This document shows, piece after piece, positions 24,149 through 33,303 of a stretch of DNA of 64,000 bases. The position numbers were made by a program, and so were the translations under genes. The DNA is from Stenotrophomonas maltophilia (GTDB lineage: Bacteria; Pseudomonadota; Gammaproteobacteria; Xanthomonadales; Xanthomonadaceae), in NCBI RefSeq assembly GCF_002138415.1, contig NZ_CP015612.1:2334001-2398000 (forward strand). Reading direction: 5' to 3'. The first letter of the stretch is position 1; every line of letters begins with the position of its first letter. The notes under the pieces are model-generated. The model searched no databases. It worked only from the letters and a program-made list of their open reading frames with translations, and was not told the origin of the DNA.

Positions 24149-25723
24149 TCAATGCAGCGGCACCTTCAACACCGAAGGCGCATTGGCCGGCGAGCTGAAG
24201 GTCACCGCCCCACCCAGCTGGCTGATGCCCGCATAGCGCAGGTCCACGGTATCAACCACCAGGGTCAGGCGGCTGCCGGCTGGAAGGTTCCAGCTGCTCG
24301 CTTCCAGCCGCAGGTCGAGCGTTTTCGCCTGGCCCGGCGTGGCACCGCGCAACGTGTACGGCTTGTGGCTGATCAACTGGCCATTGCCCAGCACATCCTC
24401 GGCGTACAGGTAGGCGTACAGCGTGGTGTTGGTGCGGCTGGGCGTGACCGTCAGGCGCACTTCCGGCGCACCGTCCAGGCGTTTGGCGCTCCACTGGATC
24501 GGCCCCTGCCAGACACCGGCGGCAATGCGGCCAACAAACGGCACGTAGGCACCCGGCGGCAGGTTGATCATCTGCAGCGCACCGGAGGCCATCGCCACGC
24601 CGGAATTGGCCGCAGTCAGCAACCCGCTGCCGATGCGGTAGTTCCAGCCGGTAGCGCCACCGTTCTCGGCCAGGCCGCCGGTCGGCAGCAGCAAACCAGA
24701 GGGTGCGGTCAGGCCGTAGCTGACGGCGCCCTTGCTGGTCGCCTGCCAGTCCGGGTAACGGCTCCAGCTGCCCTTCTGTGACTTCAGCTGCACCGCCGGC
24801 TGGCGGTCGACGCCGTTGGCCACTGCCTTCAGATAGTGATCGAACCAATCACCCACCTGGTCATAGACTTCGTTGGGAATGCCCAGTGCACCGAGCGCTT
24901 CGTTGAGCGCGTGGTCGCCGTGGCGCAGCTGCAGCTGCTTCGGGCCTTTCAGCCGGTTGAAGAAGTCAACCAGCTGGCCCGGCGGAAACAGACTGTCGTT
25001 GAAGGCGTTGGCCAGAAACACCGCCGGCTGGTTGGCGTTGATCTCGTCGATGCTGGCCGCAGGACTGCGTTGCGCCGCCACCGGCAGCAGCGAATCCACC
25101 GCGCCCTGGTAGTTGCCGACCAGCACATTGCGGTTGATCGTGGCCAGCTCCGAGCCGGCACGTCCGGTCACCAGTCCGGCCGCCACCAGCAGGGCGATGC
25201 CCTGTGCGCTGGGGGTGTCGTTGCTGTAGAGCGACGCCTGCAGATCGGCCCAGCCACTGAGCGCTGCCACGGCCTTGATGCGCGGATCGCGTGCCGCCGC
25301 CAGCAGGCTGGTGCCCGCGCCGTAGGAGATGCCCGAAACGCCGATCCGGGCCGGGTCGGCGCGGGTGTTGTCCAGCGCCCAATCGATCAGGGCGCTGACA
25401 TCTTCGACCGTGGCTGGGCCGGCGATGTCGATGCTGCCGCCGGATTCCCAGAAGCCACGCGAGCTGTAGCTGATCACCACATAGCCGCGCCGCGCCAGCG
25501 ACTGCGCCACCCCCACGTACTCCACGCTGGGCACCGCCCAGCTGCTGGGCATCACCAGCAGCGGATAGCGTCCGCCGCCCGCGTCCTGCGGTTCGATGAC
25601 GAAGGCCCCGAGAGGCGTTCCATCCCAGCTGGGAATGGTGCGATGGGTGGTCTTGACCGTGGCGGCCCAGGCGGTCGGCGCCAGCCCGGTCAGCAGGATC
25701 AACAGCAGCAATACCTTGCGCAT
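24149..25723 (-). CDS. CocE/NonD-type (X-Pro dipeptidyl-peptidase S15) exported hydrolase
   Basis: A 524-residue secreted alpha/beta hydrolase with a clear signal peptide (LLLLILLTGLAPTAWAA). The N-terminal two-thirds carry the S15/CocE fold: RRGYVVISYSSRGFWESGG, and the nucleophile in GVSGISYGAGTSLL with Ser near residue 132; HGDHALNEALG supplies the probable catalytic His. The last third is a beta jelly-roll (LDLRLEASSWNLPAGSRLTL), as in CocE and X-prolyl peptidases. These enzymes hydrolyse esters, amides or Xaa-Pro peptide bonds; the substrate here is open. The start at 25723 follows GGGGAGAG. Confidence 0.87.
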   Translation of the reverse strand: MRKVLLLLILLTGLAPTAWAATVKTTHRTIPSWDGTPLGAFVIEPQDAGGGRYPLLVMPSSWAVPSVEYVGVAQSLARRGYVVISYSSRGFWESGGSIDIAGPATVEDVSALIDWALDNTRADPARIGVSGISYGAGTSLLAAARDPRIKAVAALSGWADLQASLYSNDTPSAQGIALLVAAGLVTGRAGSELATINRNVLVGNYQGAVDSLLPVAAQRSPAASIDEINANQPAVFLANAFNDSLFPPGQLVDFFNRLKGPKQLQLRHGDHALNEALGALGIPNEVYDQVGDWFDHYLKAVANGVDRQPAVQLKSQKGSWSRYPDWQATSKGAVSYGLTAPSGLLLPTGGLAENGGATGWNYRIGSGLLTAANSGVAMASGALQMINLPPGAYVPFVGRIAAGVWQGPIQWSAKRLDGAPEVRLTVTPSRTNTTLYAYLYAEDVLGNGQLISHKPYTLRGATPGQAKTLDLRLEASSWNLPAGSRLTLVVDTVDLRYAGISQLGGAVTFSSPANAPSVLKVPLH

Positions 25724-25842
25724 CGTCGTCTCTCCCCGTCGGTGGTGGTGCAACGGGTTGGACCGTACCAGTGCGAATGGTGGGTGGCACCTTGCGACGC
25801 AGCATGACGTTTGCAGCACGTTCGCAGCGGTTGTTGGCTGAA

Positions 25843-25865
25843 CAGGGGGCGAAGGCCGCCCCCTG
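25843..25865 (-). terminator. Hairpin downstream of the YadA-type gene
   Basis: CAGGGGGC and GCCCCCTG form an 8-bp stem around a 7-base loop, 13 bases beyond the stop of the minus-strand autotransporter gene and before the next minus-strand gene. The run after the hairpin in that direction is only TTCAG, so it is a weak or Rho-assisted terminator candidate. Confidence 0.45.
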
Positions 25866-25878
25866 CCCCATCATCACG

Positions 25879-27060
25879 TCACAGATCCACGCCGAAACCC
25901 ATGCCTGCCGACTTCTCGCCATTGCTGAAGGCGCCCCCCAGTGAGAAGGAGGCGCGTTCGCCAATGCGCTTGCCGTAGCCGATCGACAGCGCCTGCTCGC
26001 CCCCCTGGAAGCCGGCACCCACGGCAATGCGACCGCGCGGGCTCTGCGAGCCGGCAGCGTTGATGGCCATGTTCAACATCGCCGAACTCATTGCGCCCAT
26101 GCGATCGATCCGCTGGTCCTGGTGGCGCAGGCGGCGCTCCATCTCCTGTTTCAACCCGTTGTTGTCCAGCGCGAACTGCGCCAGGCGCTGGTCGGTGTAG
26201 GCATTGGCCGTCGTCACCGCCTGTGCGGACTTCGTATCGGTATAGGAGTTGGCCGAAGAGAGCGTGGTTGCGCTGCTGGCATCGGTGTAGGCCTTGGAGG
26301 TCGTCACTGCCGCGGCGCTGCTCGCATCGGTGTAGGCGTTGACGGAGTTGATGGTCGCCGTGGCCCGCGCATCGGCATAGCTGTTGGCCGAGGACAGCGT
26401 ATTGGCGTTGGCGGTGTTCATCTGGTTGAGGTTCACCGCATCGGTGCCCTGTGTGGCGGCGGCCACGTTGGTCAACTGGCGTTCGTTGCCGGCGCTGCCC
26501 ACCGACACCGAGTTGGCACGGTCGGCGACGGAGCCGTTGCCCAGTGCAACACTGTCGTTCGCAGAAGCGATGGCACCATTGCCCACGGCGCTGCTGTTGT
26601 TGCCACTGGCTTCGGACAAGCTGCCGAGCGCGGTGCTGTTTTCGCCCGTGGCGTTGCTGCCAGCGCCTGAGGCGGTGGAGAACGAACCCGTTGCGGAGCT
26701 GCCCGAGCCACTGGCACTGCTGAAGTCACCACTGGCGGTGGCACTGTCGCCGATCGCCGCACTGTTGGCGCCGGAGGCCGAGGCGCCCACACCCACGGCA
26801 GCGCTCTGATCGCCGGAGGCGCTGCTGGCTGCACCGATGGCCGTACTGCCGGTGCCGCTGGCACTGGCCCCGGTGCCGACGGCCGCCGATAGATCACCGC
26901 TGGCATCGGCGCCACTGCCACAGGCCAGCGAGGCGGCACCACCGGCGCTGGCGCCACCATTGGACACGCCGCCGAAGCCATCGTCCAGCTGGCAGGTATC
27001 ACCGGCCCACGCCGGTGCGGTTGCCATGGCCAGTGCCACGGCAAGGATGTGCTTGTGCAT
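25879..27060 (-). CDS. Short YadA-type trimeric autotransporter adhesin-like protein
   Basis: A 393-residue exported protein. After a signal peptide (ILAVALAMATAPAWAGD) come about 15 head repeats of 14 residues of the YadA type (SxAxGxxSxASG, for example ASASGTGSTAIGAASSASG), then a neck-like VALGNGSVADRANSVSVG, a repetitive stalk of NAYTDxxSA units, a coiled coil (LKQEMERRLRHQDQRIDRMG) and a four-strand membrane anchor ending AGMGFGVDL. The trimer forms a surface lollipop for adhesion. It is small for the family. The start at 27060 follows two possible upstream starts (GTG 27066). It lies on the same strand as, and downstream of, the subtilase, separated by hairpins. Confidence 0.88.
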   Translation of the reverse strand: MHKHILAVALAMATAPAWAGDTCQLDDGFGGVSNGGASAGGAASLACGSGADASGDLSAAVGTGASASGTGSTAIGAASSASGDQSAAVGVGASASGANSAAIGDSATASGDFSSASGSGSSATGSFSTASGAGSNATGENSTALGSLSEASGNNSSAVGNGAIASANDSVALGNGSVADRANSVSVGSAGNERQLTNVAAATQGTDAVNLNQMNTANANTLSSANSYADARATATINSVNAYTDASSAAAVTTSKAYTDASSATTLSSANSYTDTKSAQAVTTANAYTDQRLAQFALDNNGLKQEMERRLRHQDQRIDRMGAMSSAMLNMAINAAGSQSPRGRIAVGAGFQGGEQALSIGYGKRIGERASFSLGGAFSNGEKSAGMGFGVDL

Positions 27061-27096
27061 CGTCTTCACGGTACCCCCGAGGTCCATCAGGAAGGG

Positions 27097-27116
27097 TTCC
27101 CGGCAGGCGCCGGGAA
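27097..27116 (-). repeat. Small inverted repeat before the YadA-type gene
   Basis: TTCCCGGC and GCCGGGAA pair over 8 bp around the loop AGGC. It lies between the stronger terminator at 27127-27154 and the YadA-type start, so would fall in that gene's leader. Function unknown. Confidence 0.4.
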
Positions 27117-27126
27117 CGGTGGGAAA

Positions 27127-27154
27127 CCGGCCGCCCCTGCACAGGGGCGGCCGG
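27127..27154 (-). terminator. Strong hairpin terminator after the subtilase gene
   Basis: CCGGCCGCCCCT and AGGGGCGGCCGG form a perfect 12-bp GC-rich stem around GCAC, 16 bases beyond the subtilase stop on the minus strand, followed in that direction by TTTCCC. It should end the subtilase transcript or reduce read-through into the YadA-type gene. Confidence 0.6.
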
Positions 27155-27169
27155 GATGCTGCAGGCGCC

Positions 27170-30100
27170 TTACGGCGTTACGGTCAAGGCGACACGGACA
27201 GCGGTCTTCGGCGTGCTCGGGTCATTGCTGCCGACGCAGACGAAGCCCGAATAGCTACCCGGCGCGAGGCCGCTGGCATTGATCTGCACCTGCGTGCTCT
27301 GGCTGCCGCCTGCGGAGATGCGGCCCAGGGCGCGGGTCGGTGTGCCGATCCAGCCGGCGCCGCAGGCGTTGCTTCCGCCCAACCCATAGGCCAGCCCTGG
27401 TGCGCCGGTGGTGGCGGACCAGGCACCGCTGCCATCCGGGTTGATGATCGCGCCGCGGTACACGTTGTCGCCGCTGGTCGCATTGAACCAGAACCAGCTG
27501 GTGGCCAGAGGCGCACGCACCGAGACCACCAGCCAGTAGCGGCCTGCGGGCAGGTTCACGTTCTGGCCCGCCGCGGCCATGTCCAGGTTGATCGTGGCCA
27601 GCGTGGCCGACGTTCTTACACCCGGCCCACTGACGGTGGAGGTATAGGTCCACACCGCCAACTGCGGGCTCGATTCAGGATTGCCCTCCGGATTGCCGCC
27701 GACATCACGGTAGATCGACCAGTTGATGTTGGTCGATGTCGCCAGCGTGCCACCGTTGACGAAGCCATCAGCGACGATGCGGGTGATGCCGGTGGCCTCG
27801 CCAAGGGTGAAGTCATCGGCGGCGAGCTGTGCACGCGCTCCCACCGTCGCGGCATCGGTGAAGCGCGTCGAGCGCCGTCCATTGGCGTTGTTCGCCGCCT
27901 GCGCCACCAGCGTACGGGTGCCCACTCCGGAATTGTCGATCTGCCATTCCAGCGGTGAACCGCCGGTATTGGCGATCTGCAGGTTTACCGCGCCGCTGCC
28001 ACCGGTTGGCAGGGTCAGCGTGTTCAACGGCGGCGTGGCGGCAATCTGCGGCGGCGGCACCGACACGGCGATCGGCAGGCGCAGCAGTGGCTGGCTGGTA
28101 TCACCCCCCTGCGGCGCCAGGGTCAGCCTGGCAAAGCGCCAGCTGCCATCGTTCGGTACCGAACCAGTGGTGACGATGATCCGCACCGACTTGCTTTCAC
28201 CTGGCGCCAGGGTGAACACCGATGGCGAGACGACCGCAGTCAGACCCTGCACCTTCGCGGTCCACGTCTGCCGGGTCGGCAGCACATTGCGGAACACGCG
28301 GGTGAAGCTGCAGCTGTCGGGGCAACTGCGCTTGCCCAGGCTGGCGATGTTGAGCGACGACACTTCACCACCATTGGCCGGATTGGCCCCCAGGAAGTTG
28401 GCCTTGGTCTCGTTCAGCACCAGCCCTGCCCGCAGTGCCTGGTCCACCTGGATGCGGCCCGCGCCCATCGCGAACGCGTCGGCCGGAGTGACACCATCTT
28501 CCTTCAGCACCTCCTGGCGTGCGGTCATCATCAATGCCGAGCGTGTCTCCTGCACGGTCCAGTCAGGACGCGCCTGGCGCAGCAGCGCGGCGGCACCAGC
28601 GTGATGCGGTGATGCCATCGAGGTGCCGTCCATCAGGCCGACGGCGTTCTCCGAACCGGTCACCTCATTGCCGGCGATCACGGCCAGCACGCGCACGCCC
28701 GGAGCGGTCACGTCCGGCTTGACCAGATCAAAGATTCCGGCAGGGCCGCGTGAACTGAAATCGCCCAGTACATCCGGCGTATTGCTGATCTTGCTGGCCG
28801 GATAGGCAATGCCGGCGGTGGCGTTGTTGCCAACGCTCGACGCAAAGGTCCGCAGTGCATCGGCGTCCGACTGGTCGATGGCGAAGGCGGGAATGGTCGC
28901 CCCGGCCACGTTGGGCAGGATGGGAGCCGGCTGGTTGTTTCCGATCAGCACGGCGATCGCTCCCGCCGCAGCGGCGTTGTTGACCTTGTCGCTGAAGTTG
29001 CACGAACCACGGCGGATCACCGCAACGGCGCCCTGGAAGGTGTTGGCCGGGAACGCCGCGCAGCCATCGTTGGCACTGTCGATGCCTGCACTGACACGCA
29101 GCGGCGTGGTTGCAGGAATCGGCGTTGCGAACGGCACGCCGCCCGAGCCTTCGGTCAGCAGGATGGCAGTGAGCGCCGGCGGCACGCTGCCGGGGCCGCT
29201 GACCGCAGCGAACAGCACGATGTCGCCGCGGCCATGCGTGGCCGCCGCAGTGCTGCCGGTCCAGGGTTCCAGATGGCCCATCGTGTTCGGACCCGGGCCG
29301 GAGTTGCCGGCCGAGGTGGCCACGTAGATACCGGCATCGGATGCATTGAGGAAGGCCAGCGAGACCGCCTCTCCCCACGGCGCGGTACCACCGGCAATGG
29401 AGTAATTGATGACGTCGACCACGCCATCGGCGAGAGCCTGGTTGACCGCTGCCAGCGTCGAGGTGTTGGGGCAGAAGCCGCGCCCGGTGGAGACCTCGGT
29501 GTAGCAGGCGTCGTAGGCGATGATGTTGGCGCGGGGCGCAACACCGGAAATGTGGATCTGGTTGCCACGGTAGGACGCAGTGTGCGGGTTGCCAGCGGCG
29601 GTGGAAGCGGTATGGCTGCCATGACCGTTGGTGTCACCAAAACCAGGCTCCTCGCGCACATCCGCAACGCCGCACTGGTTGCCCGGCGCACCGCAGACAA
29701 AGTCGTAGCCGCCAATCAGCTTGCTGTTGCAGCGACCTTCGTCGATGCCGCCCGGCGCGCAGGTACCGAGGTAGTTTCCTGCGCCCAGCGGATTGACGTG
29801 CTCGTAGCCATCCTCGGCACGGGCGGTGAAGGCCGGGCTGCCGAAGTTGATGCCCGAGTCGATGACGCCGACCACCACACCTTCGCCACGGAACGGCGTA
29901 GGTGTGCCGTTCCACAGCGCAGGTGCGCCGATCAACCCTGGACCGACGTCGGTGTCCTGCTCATACTCCCTGTACTCTTCGACCAGCTGCACATCGGGAA
30001 GTGCGCGCACGCGTTCTGCTTCCTGCGGGTTCATCTGCAGCACCGATGCGTTGATCGCATGCTGCATGCGCCGTTCGACCTTCACGCTGCGGCCGAGCGC

Positions 30101-30526
30101 GGCATTGATGCGGGCCTCGTGCTGTACCTGGCGGTCAGCGAGGAAGCGCACATAGTCCTGCGAGCGTGCACCCCTTACAGCGATGCGCGGTGTCGGCGCA
30201 TTGCCGGTGGCCGCCGCTGCACGCGCGGCGCTGGCGGAGGGGCGCATGCGTTCCGGTGCCGCGAGGCCCTGGATGTCGCCCTTGTAGGTGGCGAGCGGCT
30301 CCTCGCGATAGACCACGATGTAGCGGTTGGAGAGCTCGGCGAAGCCGCTGCCCGGACCGCTTGCCGCAGGCCCGGATGGATTGCCGGCGCGTGCGTCCAC
30401 GGAGGGATTGCCTGTCTTCGACTGGGCGCCGGTACTGCGTATGCCCACGGCAGCGGCGGCCAATGCGGCACCCGCCACCAGGGTCAGTGCAACCCATTTG
30501 CTTCGTTTGATCCATGCATTGCGCAT
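27170..30526 (-). CDS. Large secreted subtilisin-like serine protease (S8) with PA domain
   Basis: An 1118-residue exported protease. It begins with a signal peptide or anchor (WVALTLVAGAALAAAAVG), then an I9-like propeptide (RYIVVYREEPLATYKG ... VERRMQHAINASVLQ). The catalytic triad is Asp near 219 (VVGVIDSGINFGS), His near 301 (GHGSHTASTAAG) and Ser near 635 (DGTSMASPHHAGAAALL). A PA insert occupies about 460-560 (GAVAVIRRGSCNFSDKVNNA). After it come a Fn-like domain and C-terminal immunoglobulin-like or PPC-type beta domains ending with GYSGFVCVGSNDPSTP. The architecture is that of large extracellular subtilases of Xanthomonadaceae, which digest host or environmental protein. A long 338-bp gap upstream separates it from the divergent metallopeptidase gene. 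Confidence 0.92.
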   Translation of the reverse strand: MRNAWIKRSKWVALTLVAGAALAAAAVGIRSTGAQSKTGNPSVDARAGNPSGPAASGPGSGFAELSNRYIVVYREEPLATYKGDIQGLAAPERMRPSASAARAAAATGNAPTPRIAVRGARSQDYVRFLADRQVQHEARINAALGRSVKVERRMQHAINASVLQMNPQEAERVRALPDVQLVEEYREYEQDTDVGPGLIGAPALWNGTPTPFRGEGVVVGVIDSGINFGSPAFTARAEDGYEHVNPLGAGNYLGTCAPGGIDEGRCNSKLIGGYDFVCGAPGNQCGVADVREEPGFGDTNGHGSHTASTAAGNPHTASYRGNQIHISGVAPRANIIAYDACYTEVSTGRGFCPNTSTLAAVNQALADGVVDVINYSIAGGTAPWGEAVSLAFLNASDAGIYVATSAGNSGPGPNTMGHLEPWTGSTAAATHGRGDIVLFAAVSGPGSVPPALTAILLTEGSGGVPFATPIPATTPLRVSAGIDSANDGCAAFPANTFQGAVAVIRRGSCNFSDKVNNAAAAGAIAVLIGNNQPAPILPNVAGATIPAFAIDQSDADALRTFASSVGNNATAGIAYPASKISNTPDVLGDFSSRGPAGIFDLVKPDVTAPGVRVLAVIAGNEVTGSENAVGLMDGTSMASPHHAGAAALLRQARPDWTVQETRSALMMTARQEVLKEDGVTPADAFAMGAGRIQVDQALRAGLVLNETKANFLGANPANGGEVSSLNIASLGKRSCPDSCSFTRVFRNVLPTRQTWTAKVQGLTAVVSPSVFTLAPGESKSVRIIVTTGSVPNDGSWRFARLTLAPQGGDTSQPLLRLPIAVSVPPPQIAATPPLNTLTLPTGGSGAVNLQIANTGGSPLEWQIDNSGVGTRTLVAQAANNANGRRSTRFTDAATVGARAQLAADDFTLGEATGITRIVADGFVNGGTLATSTNINWSIYRDVGGNPEGNPESSPQLAVWTYTSTVSGPGVRTSATLATINLDMAAAGQNVNLPAGRYWLVVSVRAPLATSWFWFNATSGDNVYRGAIINPDGSGAWSATTGAPGLAYGLGGSNACGAGWIGTPTRALGRISAGGSQSTQVQINASGLAPGSYSGFVCVGSNDPSTPKTAVRVALTVTP

Positions 30527-30864
30527 CGAATACCCCTTTTCATTGAAAGCCCGAGATGCACGCCGGCGTCAGCGCCGGCGCTGTGATGTCTGGTGCTTCA
30601 ATTGCGGGTGCGGCGCGTAGTCCCCGACGCCTTGCACCCCGCTGCGCCCCGGCAGCGGAATCGACACTACCTTAAAATTTGACGTGGCGCACAGTTTTTC
30701 GTGACAACTGCAAGGCAGAGATCAGTACGCGAAAGTATGGACGCGCTTCTGCAAGGCGTAGTGATAGCCAGGGCTGCCGACGCGACAACGCGTTCGTTGC
30801 CCCTCGTTGAAGGACAACAGTGTCCAGTGCTATGACTGCCTGCGCCCATCAACGCACGGATGCC
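30527..30864. other. 338-bp divergent intergenic region
   Basis: The gap between the subtilase (minus) and the probable metallopeptidase (plus) holds the promoters of both. It includes an AT-rich patch around 30670-30682 (CTTAAAATTTG, with TTGACG at 30678 as a possible plus-strand -35 lacking a clear -10) and a T-run near 30693. I see no RNA gene, hairpin terminator or convincing regulator site. Confidence 0.4.
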
Positions 30865-32169
30865 ATGAATATTCTCCGCACCGCACTGATTGCCTGTGTT
30901 GCCTGTGCAGCAGGACCGGCATGGTCTGTTGAATCACCGATTGCCGAAGCCGACGCGAGCGGAATCTTCAGCGAAGCAAGGCGGCTGTGCCATGCCGATG
31001 GCGGCCAGCTGTGGGGACAATCCCTATGTGGGCCGATGATGCTGGTTGATCCAAAGAGCCGGCAGGTCATCGCCTCGCAGGCAGACGCACATGGTGCGCT
31101 GAAGGAGCGCGGCAACGTGTTCGGAGGCCAACTTCCGCCCGATGCGATCGTTGCCAACACCGCCGTGGACTGGTCCGGCACACGCTGGACGCAGCTGCTC
31201 TGGCCATTACCGCAGGACGCGTCCCGGCGCAGTACCCTGCTGGCTCACGAAATGTTCCATCGCCTGCAACCGGCGCTGCCCATCATCGCGCCAACCGAAG
31301 GCGGAAACGAACACCTTGACACGCTTGAAGGACGCTACTGGCTGCAGCTGGAATGGCGCGCACTGGCGGATGCGCTCGCGGCCACCGATGCAGTGGCGCA
31401 GCACACTGCGATGATGGATGCGCTTGCATTCCGCGCCGAGCGCCACCGCCAGTTCCCTGCGGCCGCGCAGGAGGAAGCAGCGCTGGAACTGAACGAAGGC
31501 CTGGCCGAGTACACCGGCGTGGTTGTCGGCAACCCATCGCCCGCGACACGCGTCCAGGCGGCGCTGCATGACCTCCGGGCGCACGTTGCTGATCGCAGCT
31601 TCGTCCGCTCTTTCGCCTACGCCACCGGCCCGGCCTATGGCCTGCTGCTGGACCAGGCGGCCCCCGGTTGGCGCAGCACTCTCGCCCACCGCGCCCGGGA
31701 CCTCGGCACGCATCTGGCCGAAGCAACCGGTGCCCCTCCGCAGACGGACGTGACCGCATTGCGGGCCGCTGCCGCGCGCTACGACGGGCCGGCATTGCGC
31801 GACGCCGAAACGCTGCGCGAACAGCAGCGCCTGGCGCAGCTGGAACACAACCGTGCGCGCTTCGTGACAGGCCCGGTCGTGCGCCTGGACCTGCGCAGCA
31901 TGCGCATCGAGTTCAACCCCAACACGATGCAGCCGTTGCCAGGCCGTGGAACGGTGTATCCAACGATGCGGCTGACCGACACCTGGGGCAGCCTGGACGT
32001 CACCGACGGAGCGTTGATGCAGAGCGACTGGAAGGCCGTGTTCGTGCAGGCGCCCACAAGTACTGACCCATCGCTACAGGGGCCGGGGTGGTCGCTGACC
32101 CTGAAACCGGGATGGTCGCTGGTGCCGGGAACGCGCAATGGCGACTACGTGTTGAAGGCGACCCCCTGA
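30865..32169 (+). CDS. Exported protein with HExxH motif, probable zinc metallopeptidase
   Basis: A 434-residue protein with a signal peptide (LIACVACAAGPAWSVES). It carries HEMFHRLQ at residues 128-135 (zinc ligands His128 and His132, catalytic Glu129) and NEGLAEYTG with Glu211, about 80 residues later, which fits the third ligand of gluzincins. I do not recognise a named family, so the peptidase role rests on these two motifs. The C-terminal part (residues 340-430) looks beta-rich. The start was taken at 30865 for its signal peptide; an in-frame ATG at 30820 is possible. It is divergent from the subtilase gene. Confidence 0.65.
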   Translation: MNILRTALIACVACAAGPAWSVESPIAEADASGIFSEARRLCHADGGQLWGQSLCGPMMLVDPKSRQVIASQADAHGALKERGNVFGGQLPPDAIVANTAVDWSGTRWTQLLWPLPQDASRRSTLLAHEMFHRLQPALPIIAPTEGGNEHLDTLEGRYWLQLEWRALADALAATDAVAQHTAMMDALAFRAERHRQFPAAAQEEAALELNEGLAEYTGVVVGNPSPATRVQAALHDLRAHVADRSFVRSFAYATGPAYGLLLDQAAPGWRSTLAHRARDLGTHLAEATGAPPQTDVTALRAAAARYDGPALRDAETLREQQRLAQLEHNRARFVTGPVVRLDLRSMRIEFNPNTMQPLPGRGTVYPTMRLTDTWGSLDVTDGALMQSDWKAVFVQAPTSTDPSLQGPGWSLTLKPGWSLVPGTRNGDYVLKATP

Positions 32170-32458
32170 CGACAGCTGCAGGCATCGCGATGCCCTAGCA
32201 CGACTGCGTTTCAGCCCCGCCCTGCTCCATCTGACACATCGCCAGTGCTTGCGCGCTGTCACAGCTTCGTCTTTTCGTCGTTGACCGAAAGACGCCAGCT
32301 TGTGACGCTTACGACACCGCACGGCCTCCACGGCCCTGTCATCGCGGTCACGTCCCACCGCAATCCGCAGCACCCGTCTCCGCAACGTCCTTCCATGACT
32401 TCGCCCCGGCCCGGTCGTGGCGGACGGCTGCGCCCTGAACTTCTGCTGGAGAACCGCA

Positions 32459-33199
32459 ATGCGCCTTGCAAGCTTCTTCTTCGCGTTCGTCCTCAGCGCC
32501 GTCGCCGGCGCTGCCCAGGCCCAGGTCGTCACCCTCAACAAGGGCGGCTTCGTGCTCACCTACGACTGCAGCATCCACAGCGCCACCCGCGACGAATACA
32601 CGCTCACCGCAGACACCGGCTCGGAAGCGCGCCCCTCCAGCTTCTACAAGGACCCGGACCTGCCCGCCGGCTGCCTGGGCCAGAACAGCACGGCCTCGTA
32701 TGCCAGCATCAAATCCGGCTATGACCGCGGACATCTGGTCACCTCCAACCACATGGACTACAACGCGACCTACATCCGTCGCGCCAACTACATGACCAAC
32801 ATCGTTCCGCAGGTGTCCAGCTTCAACCAGGGCATCTGGGTGAAGGCCGAGAATGTGGCCGAGTGCTACCGCGACATCGCGCCGGTGGATGTCTACGGCG
32901 GCGTGGTCTACGGCGATGCCTCCAACGACTACTTCCTGGCCAGCCACGGCATTCCGACCCCGGAGTTCTTCTGGAAGACGATCATCACCCGCGATCCGAA
33001 CACCGGCACCGCCAAGGCGATCAGCTGGATCATCCCGAATGAAGCGAACCTGGGCAGCCTGGACAGTTACCTGGTGACCATCGCCGACCTGGAGGAGCTG
33101 CTGGGCGCCAGCTATGTGGCGATCAACGCGCCCGCTTCGTTGAAGAACATGCTGCCGGCCACCACCTGGCCGCAGCCGGCGGGCTGTGATCTGGGCTGA
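32459..33199 (+). CDS. Secreted DNA/RNA non-specific endonuclease
   Basis: A 246-residue exported nuclease. Signal peptide SFFFAFVLSAVAGAAQAQ is followed by a beta-beta-alpha-metal domain with the DRGH signature (SGYDRGHLVTSNHMD, catalytic His92) and the metal-binding Asn helix in MTNIVPQVSSFNQGIW. Serratia-type nucleases cleave DNA and RNA outside the cell for nutrient scavenging or to dissolve extracellular DNA. The start follows GGAG at a good spacing. No immunity gene accompanies it, as expected for a secreted scavenging enzyme. A hairpin at 33218-33240 follows. Confidence 0.93.
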   Translation: MRLASFFFAFVLSAVAGAAQAQVVTLNKGGFVLTYDCSIHSATRDEYTLTADTGSEARPSSFYKDPDLPAGCLGQNSTASYASIKSGYDRGHLVTSNHMDYNATYIRRANYMTNIVPQVSSFNQGIWVKAENVAECYRDIAPVDVYGGVVYGDASNDYFLASHGIPTPEFFWKTIITRDPNTGTAKAISWIIPNEANLGSLDSYLVTIADLEELLGASYVAINAPASLKNMLPATTWPQPAGCDLG

Positions 33200-33217
33200 T
33201 CGGCCTGCCGGGAATGG

Positions 33218-33240
33218 GTGGCACCCGCTCCGGGTGCCAC
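33218..33240 (+). terminator. Hairpin after the nuclease gene
   Basis: GTGGCACCCG and CGGGTGCCAC make a perfect 10-bp stem with a CTC loop, 18 bases beyond the nuclease stop. There is no U-run, so it may be a Rho-dependent or mRNA-stabilising structure; a palindromic REP-like element is an alternative. Confidence 0.5.
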
Positions 33241-33303
33241 GCAAGGATGGCTGTGGGAAAATGGCGGGCAATTGCACCACCGCATTGCCCCTTGGAGCTG
33301 TAG

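Noticed and set aside
26260..27000. Regular repeats in the YadA-type gene looked at as a possible CRISPR-like or tandem-repeat array
   Set aside because: The period is the 42-base unit of the 14-residue head repeat in a coding frame; units are divergent at the DNA level and there are no uniform spacers.
30667..30852. 61-residue minus-strand frame in the subtilase/metallopeptidase gap
   Set aside because: No good ribosome site, unremarkable composition and no motif; more likely promoter DNA of the divergent genes.
32245..32724. Plus-strand frame overlapping the nuclease start
   Set aside because: Pro/Arg-rich, lacks a signal and overlaps the clear nuclease frame in another phase.
33218..33240. 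Hairpin after the nuclease considered as another SMAG element
   Set aside because: There is no GTAG head on either side; the stem differs from SMAG stems. Kept only as a hairpin.
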